From contig JADKGI010000009.1 of the NCBI GenBank assembly GCA_016722285.1, positions 158,459 to 222,458 on the forward strand: 64,000 nt of DNA, read 5' to 3'. The position numbers were made by a program, and so were the translations under genes. The DNA comes from Saprospiraceae bacterium (GTDB lineage Bacteria > Bacteroidota > Bacteroidia > Chitinophagales > Saprospiraceae). Positions 38,712 through 49,599 of the stretch are shown piece by piece. The number at the start of each line of letters is the position of its first letter. The stretch's first letter is position 1. The notes beneath the pieces were generated by a model, which made no database searches, had not been told where the DNA came from, and was given only the letters and a program-made list of their open reading frames with translations.

Positions 38712-40519
38712 ATGGCAAAAGTAATTATTTTAGGAGGTGGTGTGGCAGGTATGAGCGCTGCCCATGAATTGGCAGAAAGAGGTTTTGAAGTCGAAGTGTA
38801 TGAGAGAAATGAGAAGTATGTCGGAGGCAAAGCAAGAAGTACCAATGTTGATGGTACAAATCTGATGGATAAAAACTTGTTTTTACCTGGAGAACATGGG
38901 TTTCGGTTTTTCCCCGGATTTTACAAGCATGTTACTGATACTATGAAACGTATCCCAACTTCAGGCGGAAAATCTGTTTTGATAACTTCAAAAACACTTA
39001 TTCAGTAGAGATAGCACAAACGGGTCAAAAACCACTTATTGATGTAGTGAATTTTCCATCAAGCCTGAATGACATTAGAGTGATGATTGACACGTTTCAT
39101 CAAGCCAAAAACGAGCTCACACATGAAGAAAAGGATTTTTTTGCTCATCGGGTGTGGCAACTTATGTCAAGTTGTCCGGAGAGATTTTTAAATGAGTATG
39201 AAAGCATTGGTTGGTGGGAATTCTGTAACGCGGATAATTTTAGTGATAATTATCGCCGGTTGTTGGTTGAAGGACTGACCCGATCGCTTGTTGCAGCAAA
39301 AGCGCGTAAAGCCAGTACTAAAACAGTAGGTTCTATTTTTTTACAATTGATCTATGGTATGCTCAATTATAATACAAAAGATACTGATAGGGTACTCAAT
39401 GGTCCTACTAATGATGCCTGGTTAAATCCCTGGCTGGAATATCTCACGAAGATAGGAGTCAGATATCAAAAAGGTATGCTGGCGCAAGGCTTAGAGACTT
39501 CAGGCGGCAAGATTTCCGGAGCAGTGGTGCAGGCAGTTGGAACTGAAGCGGTAACCACTGTTACGGGGGATTATTATATTATGGCGGTGCCGTTAGAGAG
39601 AGCTGCCTACCTTATTAGTAAAAATATACTTAAAATCGATCCTTCATTACAGAATATCATTGAGTTGTCACCCAATGTGGAGTGGATGAACGGTATTCAA
39701 TTTTATCTGAATGAAGAAGTAAACCTGAATTATGGGCATACCATTTACTCTAATAGCAATTGGGCTCTGACATCCATTTCTCAGATTCAGTTTTGGGATG
39801 GCTATGACCTGTCCAGGAGATATAATGGCAAAGTAAAGTCGATTTTGTCGGTTGATATTTCATCCTGGTATGCTGAAGGAAATTTTAATAATAAAAAGGC
39901 GATGGACTGCACCATTGATGAGATAAAGGAGGAAGTATGGAAACAATTACAAATGGAACTAAATACTGATAAAAAGGAAACATTAACGGACAAAATGCGT
40001 GAATTTGTTCATCTGGATAATGATATCATGCCTAATGCCGTAGAACCTAAAATGGGGCTTTTTAAAGAATTACTGACTGATTCTGAACATAAATACCTGC
40101 AAAAAGTAAAGGATCTGGAGCCTTTGCTTGTAAATCAAACCAATACATGGACCCTTAGGCCTAATGCTTTTACTAAAATTCCCAATCTTTTTCTGGCAAG
40201 TGATTACGTCAAAAACAATACCGATCTGGCTACCATGGAAGGTGCCAATGAAGCTGCACGAAGGGCAGTCAATTCAATATTGAATGCTGAAGGTAAATCA
40301 GATTATTGTACAATCTGGCCTTTGTACAATCCTGCTATGTTTGGCATGGTTCGATATTATGACAGAAAGAGATATCTCAAGGGCTTAGACTGGAGTCCTG
40401 ATTTTCCAAAGATCATTAAGTTTATTACTTTTGCATGGGGATTACTATATATGTTGAAAGGTTTTATTAGAAATTTTCTTTTTAGTAAAAAGGATGTTAG
40501 TAAGAGTAATCAGGTCTGA
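38712..40519 (+). CDS. FAD-dependent amine oxidase/desaturase-like oxidoreductase (one frameshift)
   Basis: This is a flavoprotein of about 602 residues. The N-terminal dinucleotide-binding motif is VIILGGGVAGMSAAHELAER (4-23), ending in the acidic E of VEVYER. GGKARST and LPGEHGFRFFPGFY place it with the carotenoid desaturase / hydroxysqualene dehydroxylase-like branch of the amine oxidase superfamily. The C-terminal FAD segment is LFLASDYVKNNTDLATMEGA, NEAARRAVNS. A hydrophobic helix near the end (FAWGLLYMLKGFI) suggests membrane attachment. The frame breaks at the T-run 38977-38980: one more T gives SVFDNFKNTYSVEI. The methyltransferase begins 18-45 bp later, so the pair may modify the same lipid or terpenoid substrate. 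That is inference. Confidence 0.83.
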
Positions 40520-40537
40520 TAACAGGATAATGTTAAA

Positions 40538-41425
40538 GTGAGTAATATTCAAGACAAAGGACATATGGAGAATGTAGGGGTACGCGAAAGAATTGTTTCA
40601 TATTACGATGAAACCTGGTTAGACTATCGGGTATTGTGGATAAATAAACGCAACAGAGCATTGCATTTTGGCTACTTTGAAGAAGGGATCAATAATCATG
40701 ACGAAGCGTTGATTAATATGAATATGGTTCTGTCAAAGAAAGCAAATATATTATCTTCAGACAGGGTTCTTGATGCCGGATGCGGACAAGGTGGAAGCTC
40801 AATGTGGATGGCAGAACATATTGGATGCCATGTGGTAGGTATTACTTTAGTGCCTCATCAGGTTTTGAAAGCTCAAGAACACAGCAAGAGTCGCAAGTTG
40901 GAAGATAGGACCGAATTTTATGTGAAGGACTATTGTAATACCGGATTTTCAGATGCCAGCTTTTCAGTAATATGGGCATGTGAAAGTATATGCCATTCAC
41001 CCAGCAAAGAAGAATTTTATAGAGAAGCATACAGACTCCTTAAGCCGGGAGGAAGGCTTATAGTAGCTGAGTATATCAGGAATTCAAGAAATTTTGAGCC
41101 TGATAAGGAAAAGGTTTTAAATCAATGGTGCAGCGGTTGGTCTATGCCGGATCTGGATACTTGGGCAGAACACTAATCAAATCTTATAAATGAAGGATTT
41201 ACGAACATTGATCATCAGGATGTGACTGTGAACATGAAACCATCATTAGAGAAGTTGCACAGGGTTTCAAAAAAACTATTAAAACTAGGAAATATTTTGC
41301 ATTTTGTGAGGATACGCAATAATGTAAAGCATGGCAACCATATAGCTTCTATTCGTCAATATGAAGCATTGACGCAAAAATTGTGGTATTATAGTATTTT
41401 TAGTGCATCCAAACCGGAATACTAA
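40538..41425 (+). CDS. class I SAM-dependent methyltransferase (in-frame TAA near the C-terminus)
   Basis: This is a small-molecule methyltransferase of about 295 residues. Motif I is RVLDAGCGQGGSSMWMAEHI (~75-94), and post-motifs include WACESICH and LLKPGGRLIVAEY, as in the tocopherol/sterol/sarcosine methyltransferase group. GTG at 40538 or ATG at 40565 may be the start; the ATG is preceded by AAAGGA and is attractive. An in-frame TAA at 41174 interrupts the protein after WAEH, yet the same frame continues SNLINEGFTNIDHQDVTVNM to 41425, with family-like content. This is a substitution-type lesion, not a homopolymer indel. The final TAA overlaps by one base the ATG of the giant kinase-cyclase gene. 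Confidence 0.8.
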
Positions 41426-44400
41426 TGGATATCGACAGAGATCTTTTTTTACCTGAAGGATATGATATAAAAGAGCCAATTTATAAGAATGACAGGCATC
41501 AGATAATGAAGGCATTCAGCTCTGAAATAGGAAAAGATGTAACTTTAAAAATCACTAGACCCATTCTAAAGGACATTAAGCAGATATCAAAGCTTAGCCA
41601 TGAATTTAATATTTTAAGAGAAGCGGATCATCCGGGCATTATCAAAGTTATAGAGTTGTTGTCATCAGACAGCTCCATATGTCTGGTTGAAGAATATATA
41701 GTTAGTGAATCTTTAAAGTCTAGATTATCAAAAGGTAAGCTTTCCTTTCATGACTTTTTCAGTGTTTCTATTGCGCTTTGTGATGCACTTTCTTATATAC
41801 ATCTCAATAGTATAATACATAAAGATATCAATACCAACAATATCCTGATAACTGATGAAAACAAAATAAAACTTATTGATTTCGGCATAGCTGTAAATTA
41901 TCAGAATGAGACGCATGAGTTGAGCTCAATCGATATGATAGAAGGCATATTGGTTTATATTTCTCCCGAACAAACGGGCCGCACAAGTTATTCAGTTTCC
42001 AACTGCAGCGATTTGTATTCATTTGGTATAGTCATGTATGAAATGCTGTCCGGCAAGCCGCCATTTATCTCTTCGGACCCTCTTGAAGTGATCCATTATC
42101 ACTTGTCCCGGACTCCGACCCCACTAAGCAGTATAGATAATGAAATACCACTGAACATAAGCAATATGGTCAACGCCCTGCTGGCGAAAAATCCGGACGA
42201 CAGATACCAGAGTGCTTCGGGTTTATTAAATGATCTGATTTTATTGAAGGATATTTACATTGCCGGAAAATCAGGCGATAATTTTATTCTAAAGCAAAAG
42301 GATTTTTACGGAAAGTTTAAAAAAACCCAACGTCTTTATGGCAGAGATGAAGAAACAGATAGGTTGTTATCATGTCTGGATGCCCTTCCCACCCGAAAAT
42401 CCATGCTGGCACTGGTTTCCGGCTATTCCGGTATTGGAAAATCTGTAGTAGTCAAACAATTGCAAAAACCTGTGATAGAAAGAAATGGAAAATTTCTGTC
42501 CGGTAAGTTTGATCAGTACAAGAGGAATACGCCTTATTTTGCCTTTATTGAGGTGTTTGATGAAGCCATACGGAATATATTGGCATCAAGTGAAGAAAAC
42601 ATTAAATTCTGGAGAGAAAAAATCTCATTGCTGCTTGGATCTAACTCATCTCTTATCACCGAAGTCATACCCAATCTTGAGCTTATTATTGGAAAGTATC
42701 CGCCTACATTTAAACTTCAGCCGGCAGAACAGGAATTCCGTTTTAGAATGGCATTTTTGGATTTTGTGTTTTGTTTTGCAGAACCTGACAGACCTTTAGT
42801 GATATTTTTGGATGACTTACAGTGGTCTGATGTACCTTCGCTAAATCTGATCGAGATGATATTAAGTGTTCAGGGTAATGCACAGATTTTAATAATAGGA
42901 GCTTATAGAAACAATGAGATCAATGAATTGCATCCTTTGACTTTTACTATCGACAAAATCAAAAAAGAGGGTATAAATCTTGAGGAATTGCGCTTTCAGC
43001 CTTTGGACAACTCCACTACAATACAAATAGTGGCTGATTCATTCGGCATACCATTAAAGGCAGCAAAAGAGCTTGGTAATCACGTTTACTTTAAGACAAA
43101 AGGGAATCCTTTTTTTATCAATCGCTTCTTATTGTCATTGTACGAGAATAAATATATAGTTGCAGATCAGGATGGAAACTGGATTTGGGATCAAAAAAAT
43201 CTGGACAGTCTAGGATATACAGATAATGTCATTGACCTGATGACCAGAGAGTTGGCTCTTCTCCCTGCTGAAACTCAGGAAATGATAAAATCTGCAGCTG
43301 TGCTAGGAAGTTTATTTAATTTGGGAACATTATCTACAATTGTCAAAAGCACACAAAGAGAAGTTTTTCAGAAAATTATACCGGCTATCAAAGGCGGTTA
43401 TCTTCTGACTGCGGATAATAATTACCGGACTTTATCTTTACCTCAAAGAGATATAGACGATGCTTGGATGGAGGAGACCGATAAAATCAATTATAACTTC
43501 AGATTTTTGCATGACAGGGTGCAGCAGGCAGCTTATGCACTTATACCCAAAGACCAGCTTGCTGATGTTCATCTGAATGCAGGAAGGATACTTTTTGACA
43601 GTACGTCTGAAGATAAGCTGACCGAGACCATCTTTGATATTGTCAGCCATTTTAGCGAATATACAGACCTGATCACTGATCCTGAAGAAAGGAAATTGAT
43701 ATCCCGCTTATTTCTGATTGCCGGTAAAAAGGCGAAAGATTCCACGTCATACGATGTGGCTGTCAAATATCTATCCAATGCTTATGCCCTCTTAAATTCC
43801 AATAGTTGGGAATCCAATTATAAGCACACCTTTTCAGTTTATTCTGAATTAGGTGAGTGTGAATATCTCAATGGCAACAATGATAAGGCTGAGTATCTGT
43901 TTGAACAAATATTGAAATATGCACGTACTAATTTTGAAAAATTGCGTACTTATTATACCCATTCATCCCTGTGTCATAAAGTTGGAAATGCCAGTAAGGC
44001 GATGGAACTCGGTAAAAGTGCTATGAAATTATATAATATCAAATTTCCTGAAAAGCCCATTGCAATAAAATTGACAGCTGGCTGGGAAATTATGAAAAAC
44101 CTGTTTTTATTTTCTACCGTTTACAGAGACATAGACAGACTTAATAATCTTAAAGAATGTAAAGATCCGGAGATCATCGCCATTAATCAATATCTGATAG
44201 ACATTGCAACGAGTGCTTATCATTTGAATCAGGAATTAATGGTAATTGTAGTACTAAGGATTATAAAATTTTATTTAAAACACGGATTTACTGATGCTTC
44301 AGGATGGGGTCTTTCAGGTTTTTCTGTCATTGTCTATTCTGCCCTCGGATTGTCCAACAGAGGACTAAAACTCTGGGACCTTACCATCAGATTACATCAA

Positions 44401-46668
44401 AAGACTCATACCCCGCTTATAAAATCAAAATTGGGATACACTGTAAATGCTTTTCATTCGCATTGGAAAAAACATATAAATGAAAATTTTGACGACAATC
44501 TTCAAAATATACAGGAATGCCTTGCCAATGGAGATCAGAGCTTCATCGCGTATGGGATATGCGACTATCTTTGGAATAAATCAGCTTGTGGTATTCCATT
44601 GAGAGAAGTCGAAGAAGTGACCAAAGAGCACATTGACTATCTAAAAAGATCAAAAAATGAAATTGGGTATTATTTTACAGCGCCAAAAGTGCAGGTAAAT
44701 AAATGCCTGGTAGGCAATACTCCGAAATCCGGTGACTGGAATGATGATGGATTTTATGAACCTGACTTTAAGAAAATGGTCAGAGAAACAGGAAACCTGA
44801 CAGCCTTAGCCAGATTTTATAGCGCAAAATTATCCCTTTTTTATTATTTTGGCAATTATAAGGAAGGTCTGGTATGGGCTGAAGAAGGTGAGAATTTTAC
44901 TGAAAATTTACTTGGATTCCATACTGTTACCGATTGGTATTTTCATTATGGCCTGATTATAATTTCTTCATTTGATACTCTCAGAAAAGGTGAAAAAAGT
45001 AAATATAAAAAGATATATGGTAAGATATTAAAATGGTTCAGGCATTGGAACAAAGGATGTACAGTTAATTTCGAACAACAATACAATATGCTGTTGGCTG
45101 GTAAAAAGTACATTGAAGGAGAATTTACCGAAGCATTAAAACTTTATGAGCTGGCTATTCAATTGTCATCAAAGAACGGTTTTATCCAATACGAAGCTAT
45201 TGCTAATTATCAGGCATCAGTTCTGGTTGGTAGTCAGGGACTTGAGAGACAGAGTATTCATTATCTTAAAGACGCCTGGACACTTTATCAAAAATGGGAT
45301 GCTTTCGGCATTTGTGACTACCTGAAATCTTCCTATCCGCATGTGGCTTTTGAAAAGCGAATTTCTATTCAGGAACTAAATCAGGGAGATTCTTCATCCA
45401 TTCATTCCAATTCTACTGCCACAGCGTTGGATTTCAGCACTATCGTTAAGGCATCACAAAGCCTGGCTGGTATCATCCGGTTAGAAGACTTGCTTGAGAG
45501 ACTTATTTACATCATAATCGAAAATGCGGGAGCCCAAAAAGGAGTTTTGATCCTAGAGAAAAACAATGAGTTATATATAACTGCTGAGGGATACTCAGGA
45601 CCAGATAAAGCGAAAGTATTGGACAATGTTCCGGTTGCCAATAGCGATATTGTACCCGAATCTCTGGTGAATTATTGTTGGCGTACCCAGGAGAAAGTGT
45701 CACTTTCTAATGCATACAAGGATGACAAATATGGCGACAATCCATATATTCAAAAAAATAAAGTCATATCGATTATTTGTTTTCCATTTTCAAACAAAGG
45801 GAAGAGGATGGGATTACTATATCTTGAGAATAACCTGATAGAAGGAGTATTTAACTCAGGGCGGGTTGAAATATTAAATCTACTGTCAGGTCAGATAGGG
45901 ATATCCATTGAAAATGCATTGCTGTATGAGAATCTGGAGGAAAAGGTAGATGAGAGAACAAAACAATTGGCCACTCAGAAGGAATTTGCTGAAGCACAAC
46001 GATATGAAGCGGTGCAGCAACGTAAACTGGCCGACGAAGAAAGAAAAAAATCTGACGATCTTTTGCTTAACATTTTACCATTGGAAATCGCTGAGGAGTT
46101 AAAATCCAAAGGCTCATCTGATGCCAGATTATTTGAAAATGTGACTGTACTGTTTACTGATTTTGTAAATTTTACTCGGGTGAGTGAAAAGCTTACCCCT
46201 CACGAATTGGTTAAGGAATTAAATCATTGTTTTGAGGCTTTTGATCATATCATGGACAGGCACGGGCTCGAAAAAATCAAAACCATCGGAGATGCCTATC
46301 TCGCAGTAAGTGGCTTGCCTAAAAAAAGGGATGATCATGCACTTTTGGCTACTATGGTAGCTTTTGATATACTTAAATGGGTAAATGATCATCAGAATAA
46401 CTGTCCTTTTGATATTAGAATAGGTTTGAATTCAGGACCTGTGGTGGCAGGTATAGTAGGTTTCAAAAAATATGTTTATGATATCTGGGGAGATACAGTC
46501 AATACAGCAGCACGAATGGAAACTGCATCAGAAGCAGGTAAAATAAATGTATCAGAAGTTACTTACCAACTTATCAAAAATAGTTTTTCGTGCACTTCAA
46601 GAGGTAAAATTGAGGCAAAAAATAAAGGAAGTATAAATATGTATTTTGTAGATTGCCCCTTTATTTGA
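41425..46668 (+). CDS. Ser/Thr kinase - AAA ATPase - GAF - class III adenylate cyclase (1747 residues)
   Basis: This is a giant cytoplasmic signalling protein. Residues ~10-275 are a protein kinase with K42 (VTLKI), catalytic HKDINTNN (D134) and DFG (D152), so it looks active. An AAA/STAND-like ATPase follows, with Walker A GYSGIGKS (333-340) and Walker B LVIFLDD (D463). A long helical, TPR-like region (~650-1330), a GAF domain (~1342-1500) and a coiled coil come next. The C-terminal cyclase (1573-1745) has metal ligands D1579 (LFTDFVNFT) and D1623 (TIGDAYLA). K1619 and D1686 (YDIWGDTVN) are the residues that select ATP, so the product should be cAMP. This matches multi-domain kinase/ATPase/GAF sensors but with a cyclase output. 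Its ATG overlaps the methyltransferase stop (TAATG), so it is translationally coupled. Confidence 0.94.
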   Translation: MDIDRDLFLPEGYDIKEPIYKNDRHQIMKAFSSEIGKDVTLKITRPILKDIKQISKLSHEFNILREADHPGIIKVIELLSSDSSICLVEEYIVSESLKSRLSKGKLSFHDFFSVSIALCDALSYIHLNSIIHKDINTNNILITDENKIKLIDFGIAVNYQNETHELSSIDMIEGILVYISPEQTGRTSYSVSNCSDLYSFGIVMYEMLSGKPPFISSDPLEVIHYHLSRTPTPLSSIDNEIPLNISNMVNALLAKNPDDRYQSASGLLNDLILLKDIYIAGKSGDNFILKQKDFYGKFKKTQRLYGRDEETDRLLSCLDALPTRKSMLALVSGYSGIGKSVVVKQLQKPVIERNGKFLSGKFDQYKRNTPYFAFIEVFDEAIRNILASSEENIKFWREKISLLLGSNSSLITEVIPNLELIIGKYPPTFKLQPAEQEFRFRMAFLDFVFCFAEPDRPLVIFLDDLQWSDVPSLNLIEMILSVQGNAQILIIGAYRNNEINELHPLTFTIDKIKKEGINLEELRFQPLDNSTTIQIVADSFGIPLKAAKELGNHVYFKTKGNPFFINRFLLSLYENKYIVADQDGNWIWDQKNLDSLGYTDNVIDLMTRELALLPAETQEMIKSAAVLGSLFNLGTLSTIVKSTQREVFQKIIPAIKGGYLLTADNNYRTLSLPQRDIDDAWMEETDKINYNFRFLHDRVQQAAYALIPKDQLADVHLNAGRILFDSTSEDKLTETIFDIVSHFSEYTDLITDPEERKLISRLFLIAGKKAKDSTSYDVAVKYLSNAYALLNSNSWESNYKHTFSVYSELGECEYLNGNNDKAEYLFEQILKYARTNFEKLRTYYTHSSLCHKVGNASKAMELGKSAMKLYNIKFPEKPIAIKLTAGWEIMKNLFLFSTVYRDIDRLNNLKECKDPEIIAINQYLIDIATSAYHLNQELMVIVVLRIIKFYLKHGFTDASGWGLSGFSVIVYSALGLSNRGLKLWDLTIRLHQKTHTPLIKSKLGYTVNAFHSHWKKHINENFDDNLQNIQECLANGDQSFIAYGICDYLWNKSACGIPLREVEEVTKEHIDYLKRSKNEIGYYFTAPKVQVNKCLVGNTPKSGDWNDDGFYEPDFKKMVRETGNLTALARFYSAKLSLFYYFGNYKEGLVWAEEGENFTENLLGFHTVTDWYFHYGLIIISSFDTLRKGEKSKYKKIYGKILKWFRHWNKGCTVNFEQQYNMLLAGKKYIEGEFTEALKLYELAIQLSSKNGFIQYEAIANYQASVLVGSQGLERQSIHYLKDAWTLYQKWDAFGICDYLKSSYPHVAFEKRISIQELNQGDSSSIHSNSTATALDFSTIVKASQSLAGIIRLEDLLERLIYIIIENAGAQKGVLILEKNNELYITAEGYSGPDKAKVLDNVPVANSDIVPESLVNYCWRTQEKVSLSNAYKDDKYGDNPYIQKNKVISIICFPFSNKGKRMGLLYLENNLIEGVFNSGRVEILNLLSGQIGISIENALLYENLEEKVDERTKQLATQKEFAEAQRYEAVQQRKLADEERKKSDDLLLNILPLEIAEELKSKGSSDARLFENVTVLFTDFVNFTRVSEKLTPHELVKELNHCFEAFDHIMDRHGLEKIKTIGDAYLAVSGLPKKRDDHALLATMVAFDILKWVNDHQNNCPFDIRIGLNSGPVVAGIVGFKKYVYDIWGDTVNTAARMETASEAGKINVSEVTYQLIKNSFSCTSRGKIEAKNKGSINMYFVDCPFI

Positions 46669-47037
46669 TTATATTTACTTATTTTGTAATTGTTTAGGTA
46701 TGGTCAATTTCAAGCTAAAAATGCCAGTTTTTCGTGGTATTTCAGTTTTTTTTCGTCAATAGTGCCACTATTCGCTTAAAAAGTAGCTTAGTCTGACAAA
46801 AAATTACTATATTTTTATGGTTTTAAATCATTTACCTGAATAATTACTATAGTTTAGCATTATATTTGTATGTAATGTATTAACATCTATATAGTTTGAA
46901 GCTATAAGTGAAAATATGGATAAATTGGTTGAAATGATTTGGATTTTAGCTACCGGTAACTTATAAGATAGTTTTGTTAAATTAATGGAATTACTTTTAA
47001 GACATATAATTTTTTAAAATTACCTTTAATTTGCAGT
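46669..47037. other. intergenic region before the HD-domain gene
   Basis: 369 bp of AT-rich sequence with no ORF. A TAATTTG element ending 7 bp before the ATG at 47038 may be a -7 motif with a very short leader. Confidence 0.35.
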
Positions 47038-47652
47038 ATGAAAATTACCAAATTGAAAAAATTTGTATTATCAAAAATTGAGGCTGAAATTCCTGCAACA
47101 TTATCTTATCATGGGGTGCACCATACAATCGATGTATTAAATGCCTGCAATGCGCATATCAGAAGGTTGAAAATACCTTCAAAAGATGCATATCTGCTCC
47201 GGACAGCGGCTCTTATGCACGATATAGGTGTTATGTGGGATTATTTCAACCACGAGGAGCTGGCAATGAAATTTGTCAAGGATACTTTACCTGGGTGGGG
47301 GTATTCAAAAGACGATATAGATAAAGTTTGTGGAATGATAAGGGCCACCAGGCTGCCTCAAAGTCCAACTAACCTTCTTGAAGAAATAATTTGTGATTCT
47401 GATGTAGATTATCTGGGTACACATCTTTTTTATCAGATCGGGGCAACTCTTTTTGAAGAATTTCTTGTCTATAAAGTGGTAAAAGATGAAGAAAGTTGGG
47501 ATCGTGTGCAGATCAAATTTCTTAACAACCACAAGTACTTCACATCATATGGACAAAGGTTCAGAGAACCAGTAAAAAGGAAGTATCTTTTAGAAATTAT
47601 TAGGAAATGGGGCTGGGAGAAAGAGTATCAACACATTTTGGCAGCTAATTGA
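47038..47652 (+). CDS. HD-domain phosphohydrolase-like protein
   Basis: This 204-residue protein has the HD superfamily metal site: H28-H29 (GVHHTIDV), H61-D62 (ALMHDIGVMWD), H72 (NHEEL) and the acidic DSDVDYLG near residue 121. HD proteins mostly hydrolyse phosphate esters, often of nucleotides or cyclic nucleotides. The lone-domain form and the position next to an adenylate cyclase gene make cAMP or another nucleotide a candidate substrate, but the sequence does not prove it. The YitT-type membrane gene follows after 20 bp, so the two are probably cotranscribed. Confidence 0.85.
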   Translation: MKITKLKKFVLSKIEAEIPATLSYHGVHHTIDVLNACNAHIRRLKIPSKDAYLLRTAALMHDIGVMWDYFNHEELAMKFVKDTLPGWGYSKDDIDKVCGMIRATRLPQSPTNLLEEIICDSDVDYLGTHLFYQIGATLFEEFLVYKVVKDEESWDRVQIKFLNNHKYFTSYGQRFREPVKRKYLLEIIRKWGWEKEYQHILAAN

Positions 47653-47672
47653 TTTGAAAATTTTTTATAAAT

Positions 47673-48553
47673 ATGGCAGGGAGTAAAAGGATCGAGTGGG
47701 AAAAAATATTTTCACTTTCATCAATAATATATACAATTTCCGGAATATTAATTTCCGTAGTTGCCCTGCAGGGATTTTTGATACCCAACCGATTTATGGA
47801 TGGTGGTGTGACCAGTATGGCCATCATTATGCATGAGCTTTTCGGCTGGTCGTTCAGTTCATTTTATATTTTGATAAATCTGATATTTGTTTATTTCGGA
47901 TATACTAAAATAGGGAAAACTTTTGCAATACGCAGTTTGCTAGCCATAATTCTGTTGGGTGTACTGACAAGTGTATTGAATATCCCTACCGTAACAGAAG
48001 ATAAACTGCTGATAGCCTTTTTTGGCGGTTTTTGATAGGATTGGGGGTAGGACTTGTGATACGTGGTGGAGCGGTGATAGATGGACTTGAAGTGATCGCT
48101 GATTATACCAATAAGAAATCAGGTATATCATCAAGTGAGATGGTTATTTTTATCAACATAGTGATCATGCTGGCTGCAGCTTATTATTTTGGTTTAGAAA
48201 CAGCAATGTACTCTATACTAACCTTTTTCACAGGGCAAAAGACTTCAGATTATGTACTTGACGGCTTTGCAGAATATACTGCGCTTACAGTGATATCGCG
48301 TGACCCTGATCAGGTTAAGTCCATTATTGTAAATGATTTTAATAAAGCTATTTCAGTGTACAAAGGCGAGCGTGGGTATCTGCCGGGATCATTCGATATA
48401 AAAGAAGACTGCGATATAGTGATGACTATAGTCACGAGACTGGAATTGCATAATATTAAGCAGGCAATAGCAGTGGCTGACCCTTTGGCCTTTTTTTATG
48501 TGCAAAGTATAAAGGAAGTAACCGGTGGTGTGATCAAGAAAATAAAGCACTAA
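47673..48553 (+). CDS. YitT family membrane protein (one frameshift)
   Basis: This is a membrane protein of about 293 residues: five to six hydrophobic helices in the N-terminal ~200 residues (GILISVVALQGFLIPNRFMD, GGVTSMAIIMHELFG), then the soluble C-terminal DUF2179 domain (ALTVISRDPDQVKSIIVND, GYLPGSFDIKEDCDIVMTIV). Function in this family is not established. The frame breaks at the T-run 48029-48033: one more T gives AFFGGFLIGLGVGLVIRGGA, exactly as expected. It follows the HD gene closely and converges with the response regulator-cyclase gene, with 5 bp between the stops. Confidence 0.9.
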
Positions 48554-48558
48554 ATGCT

Positions 48559-49599
48559 TTACTCCAATACTTCATAAATCGTCACAGCTTTATGTTTATT
48601 TTTCAGAATTGCGTCACCGACTTTCTTGCAGTGAAATGCTTCTTTCACTTTTTGATAGGATGCTTCACTGATAATAATCTGATCCGGATTTGCAGCAGAT
48701 TGGAGTCGTTGGGCTGTATTGACTGTATCACCTATTACGGTGTAGTCCAGCCTCTTCAGATTAGAAGATCCTATATTTCCAGATATCATTTCTCCACTGT
48801 TTATGCCTATTGATACTTTTGGCTTGAATGTCACGTGTTCAGAAATCTCGGGTAGAGCATTGATGTTTTTTCTGACGGCAAGGCAGGCTTCTATGGCTTT
48901 GTCCAGATGATAATCGCTTCTAAATACGGCCATGATAGCATCTCCGATAAATTTATCAATATTACCACCATGCGAAATAATCTGAGTGACCATTATATCA
49001 AAATAATTGTTCAGCAATTTTACTACCAGATCAGGAGATTCGTTTTCGCTTATGGTCGTAAAACTGCAGATATCTATAAATACGACTGTAGCATCTATAG
49101 TTTCATTTGCTAATAGTGAAGATTCAAATTCTTTATTGGTCATGAAATTCAACACCGTTTCATCCACATACATACGGAGGATGTTGTTTTCCTTAATGGC
49201 TTCCATCGTCAATTTCATTTGATCGACGTGTCTGAGGGTCTTTTTGATGGTTAACTCAAGATCTTCAAAGTTGATGGGCTTAGTGATAAAATCAAATGCC
49301 CCTCTATTCATAGCTGTTCTGATATTGTCCATATCACCATAGGCTGAGACTATGACAGATTTCAAGAGATTGTTCTTTTCATTGAGTTTGGTCAACAGAG
49401 TAAGTCCATCCATTTCCGGCATATTGATGTCGCTCAGGACTAAATCAATATTGTGATTCAGTGAAAGTTGCTCTAAAGCATCTCTTCCATTGATGGCAAA
49501 TAAAAATACATACTCCTGATCACGGATTTGTCTTCTGAATTTTTGCTTGATGAGTACTTCCAAATCGGATTCATCATCCACTACTAATATTTTGGCCAT
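48559..49599 (-). CDS. response regulator - class III adenylate cyclase
   Basis: This 346-residue protein couples a receiver domain (1-125; phospho-acceptor D57 in LVLSDINMPEMDG, K107 in FITKP) through a short helix to a class III nucleotide cyclase (~168-345). The cyclase has metal ligands D176 (FIDICSF) and D220 (FIGDAIMAVF), K216, and T287 in the position that is Asp in class IIIa enzymes. Lys plus Thr fits class IIIb adenylate cyclases. Phosphorylation of the receiver should therefore control cAMP synthesis. Its ATG overlaps the stop of the preceding receiver-only gene by one base, and a large histidine kinase lies just upstream on the same strand. Confidence 0.94.
   Translation of the reverse strand: MAKILVVDDESDLEVLIKQKFRRQIRDQEYVFLFAINGRDALEQLSLNHNIDLVLSDINMPEMDGLTLLTKLNEKNNLLKSVIVSAYGDMDNIRTAMNRGAFDFITKPINFEDLELTIKKTLRHVDQMKLTMEAIKENNILRMYVDETVLNFMTNKEFESSLLANETIDATVVFIDICSFTTISENESPDLVVKLLNNYFDIMVTQIISHGGNIDKFIGDAIMAVFRSDYHLDKAIEACLAVRKNINALPEISEHVTFKPKVSIGINSGEMISGNIGSSNLKRLDYTVIGDTVNTAQRLQSAANPDQIIISEASYQKVKEAFHCKKVGDAILKNKHKAVTIYEVLE

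Noticed and set aside
41174..41176. Recoded TAA (alternative genetic code or read-through)
   Set aside because: All intact genes in the window use TAA as a normal stop, and only two in-frame TAA cases appear, both in regions with other sequence-quality concerns.
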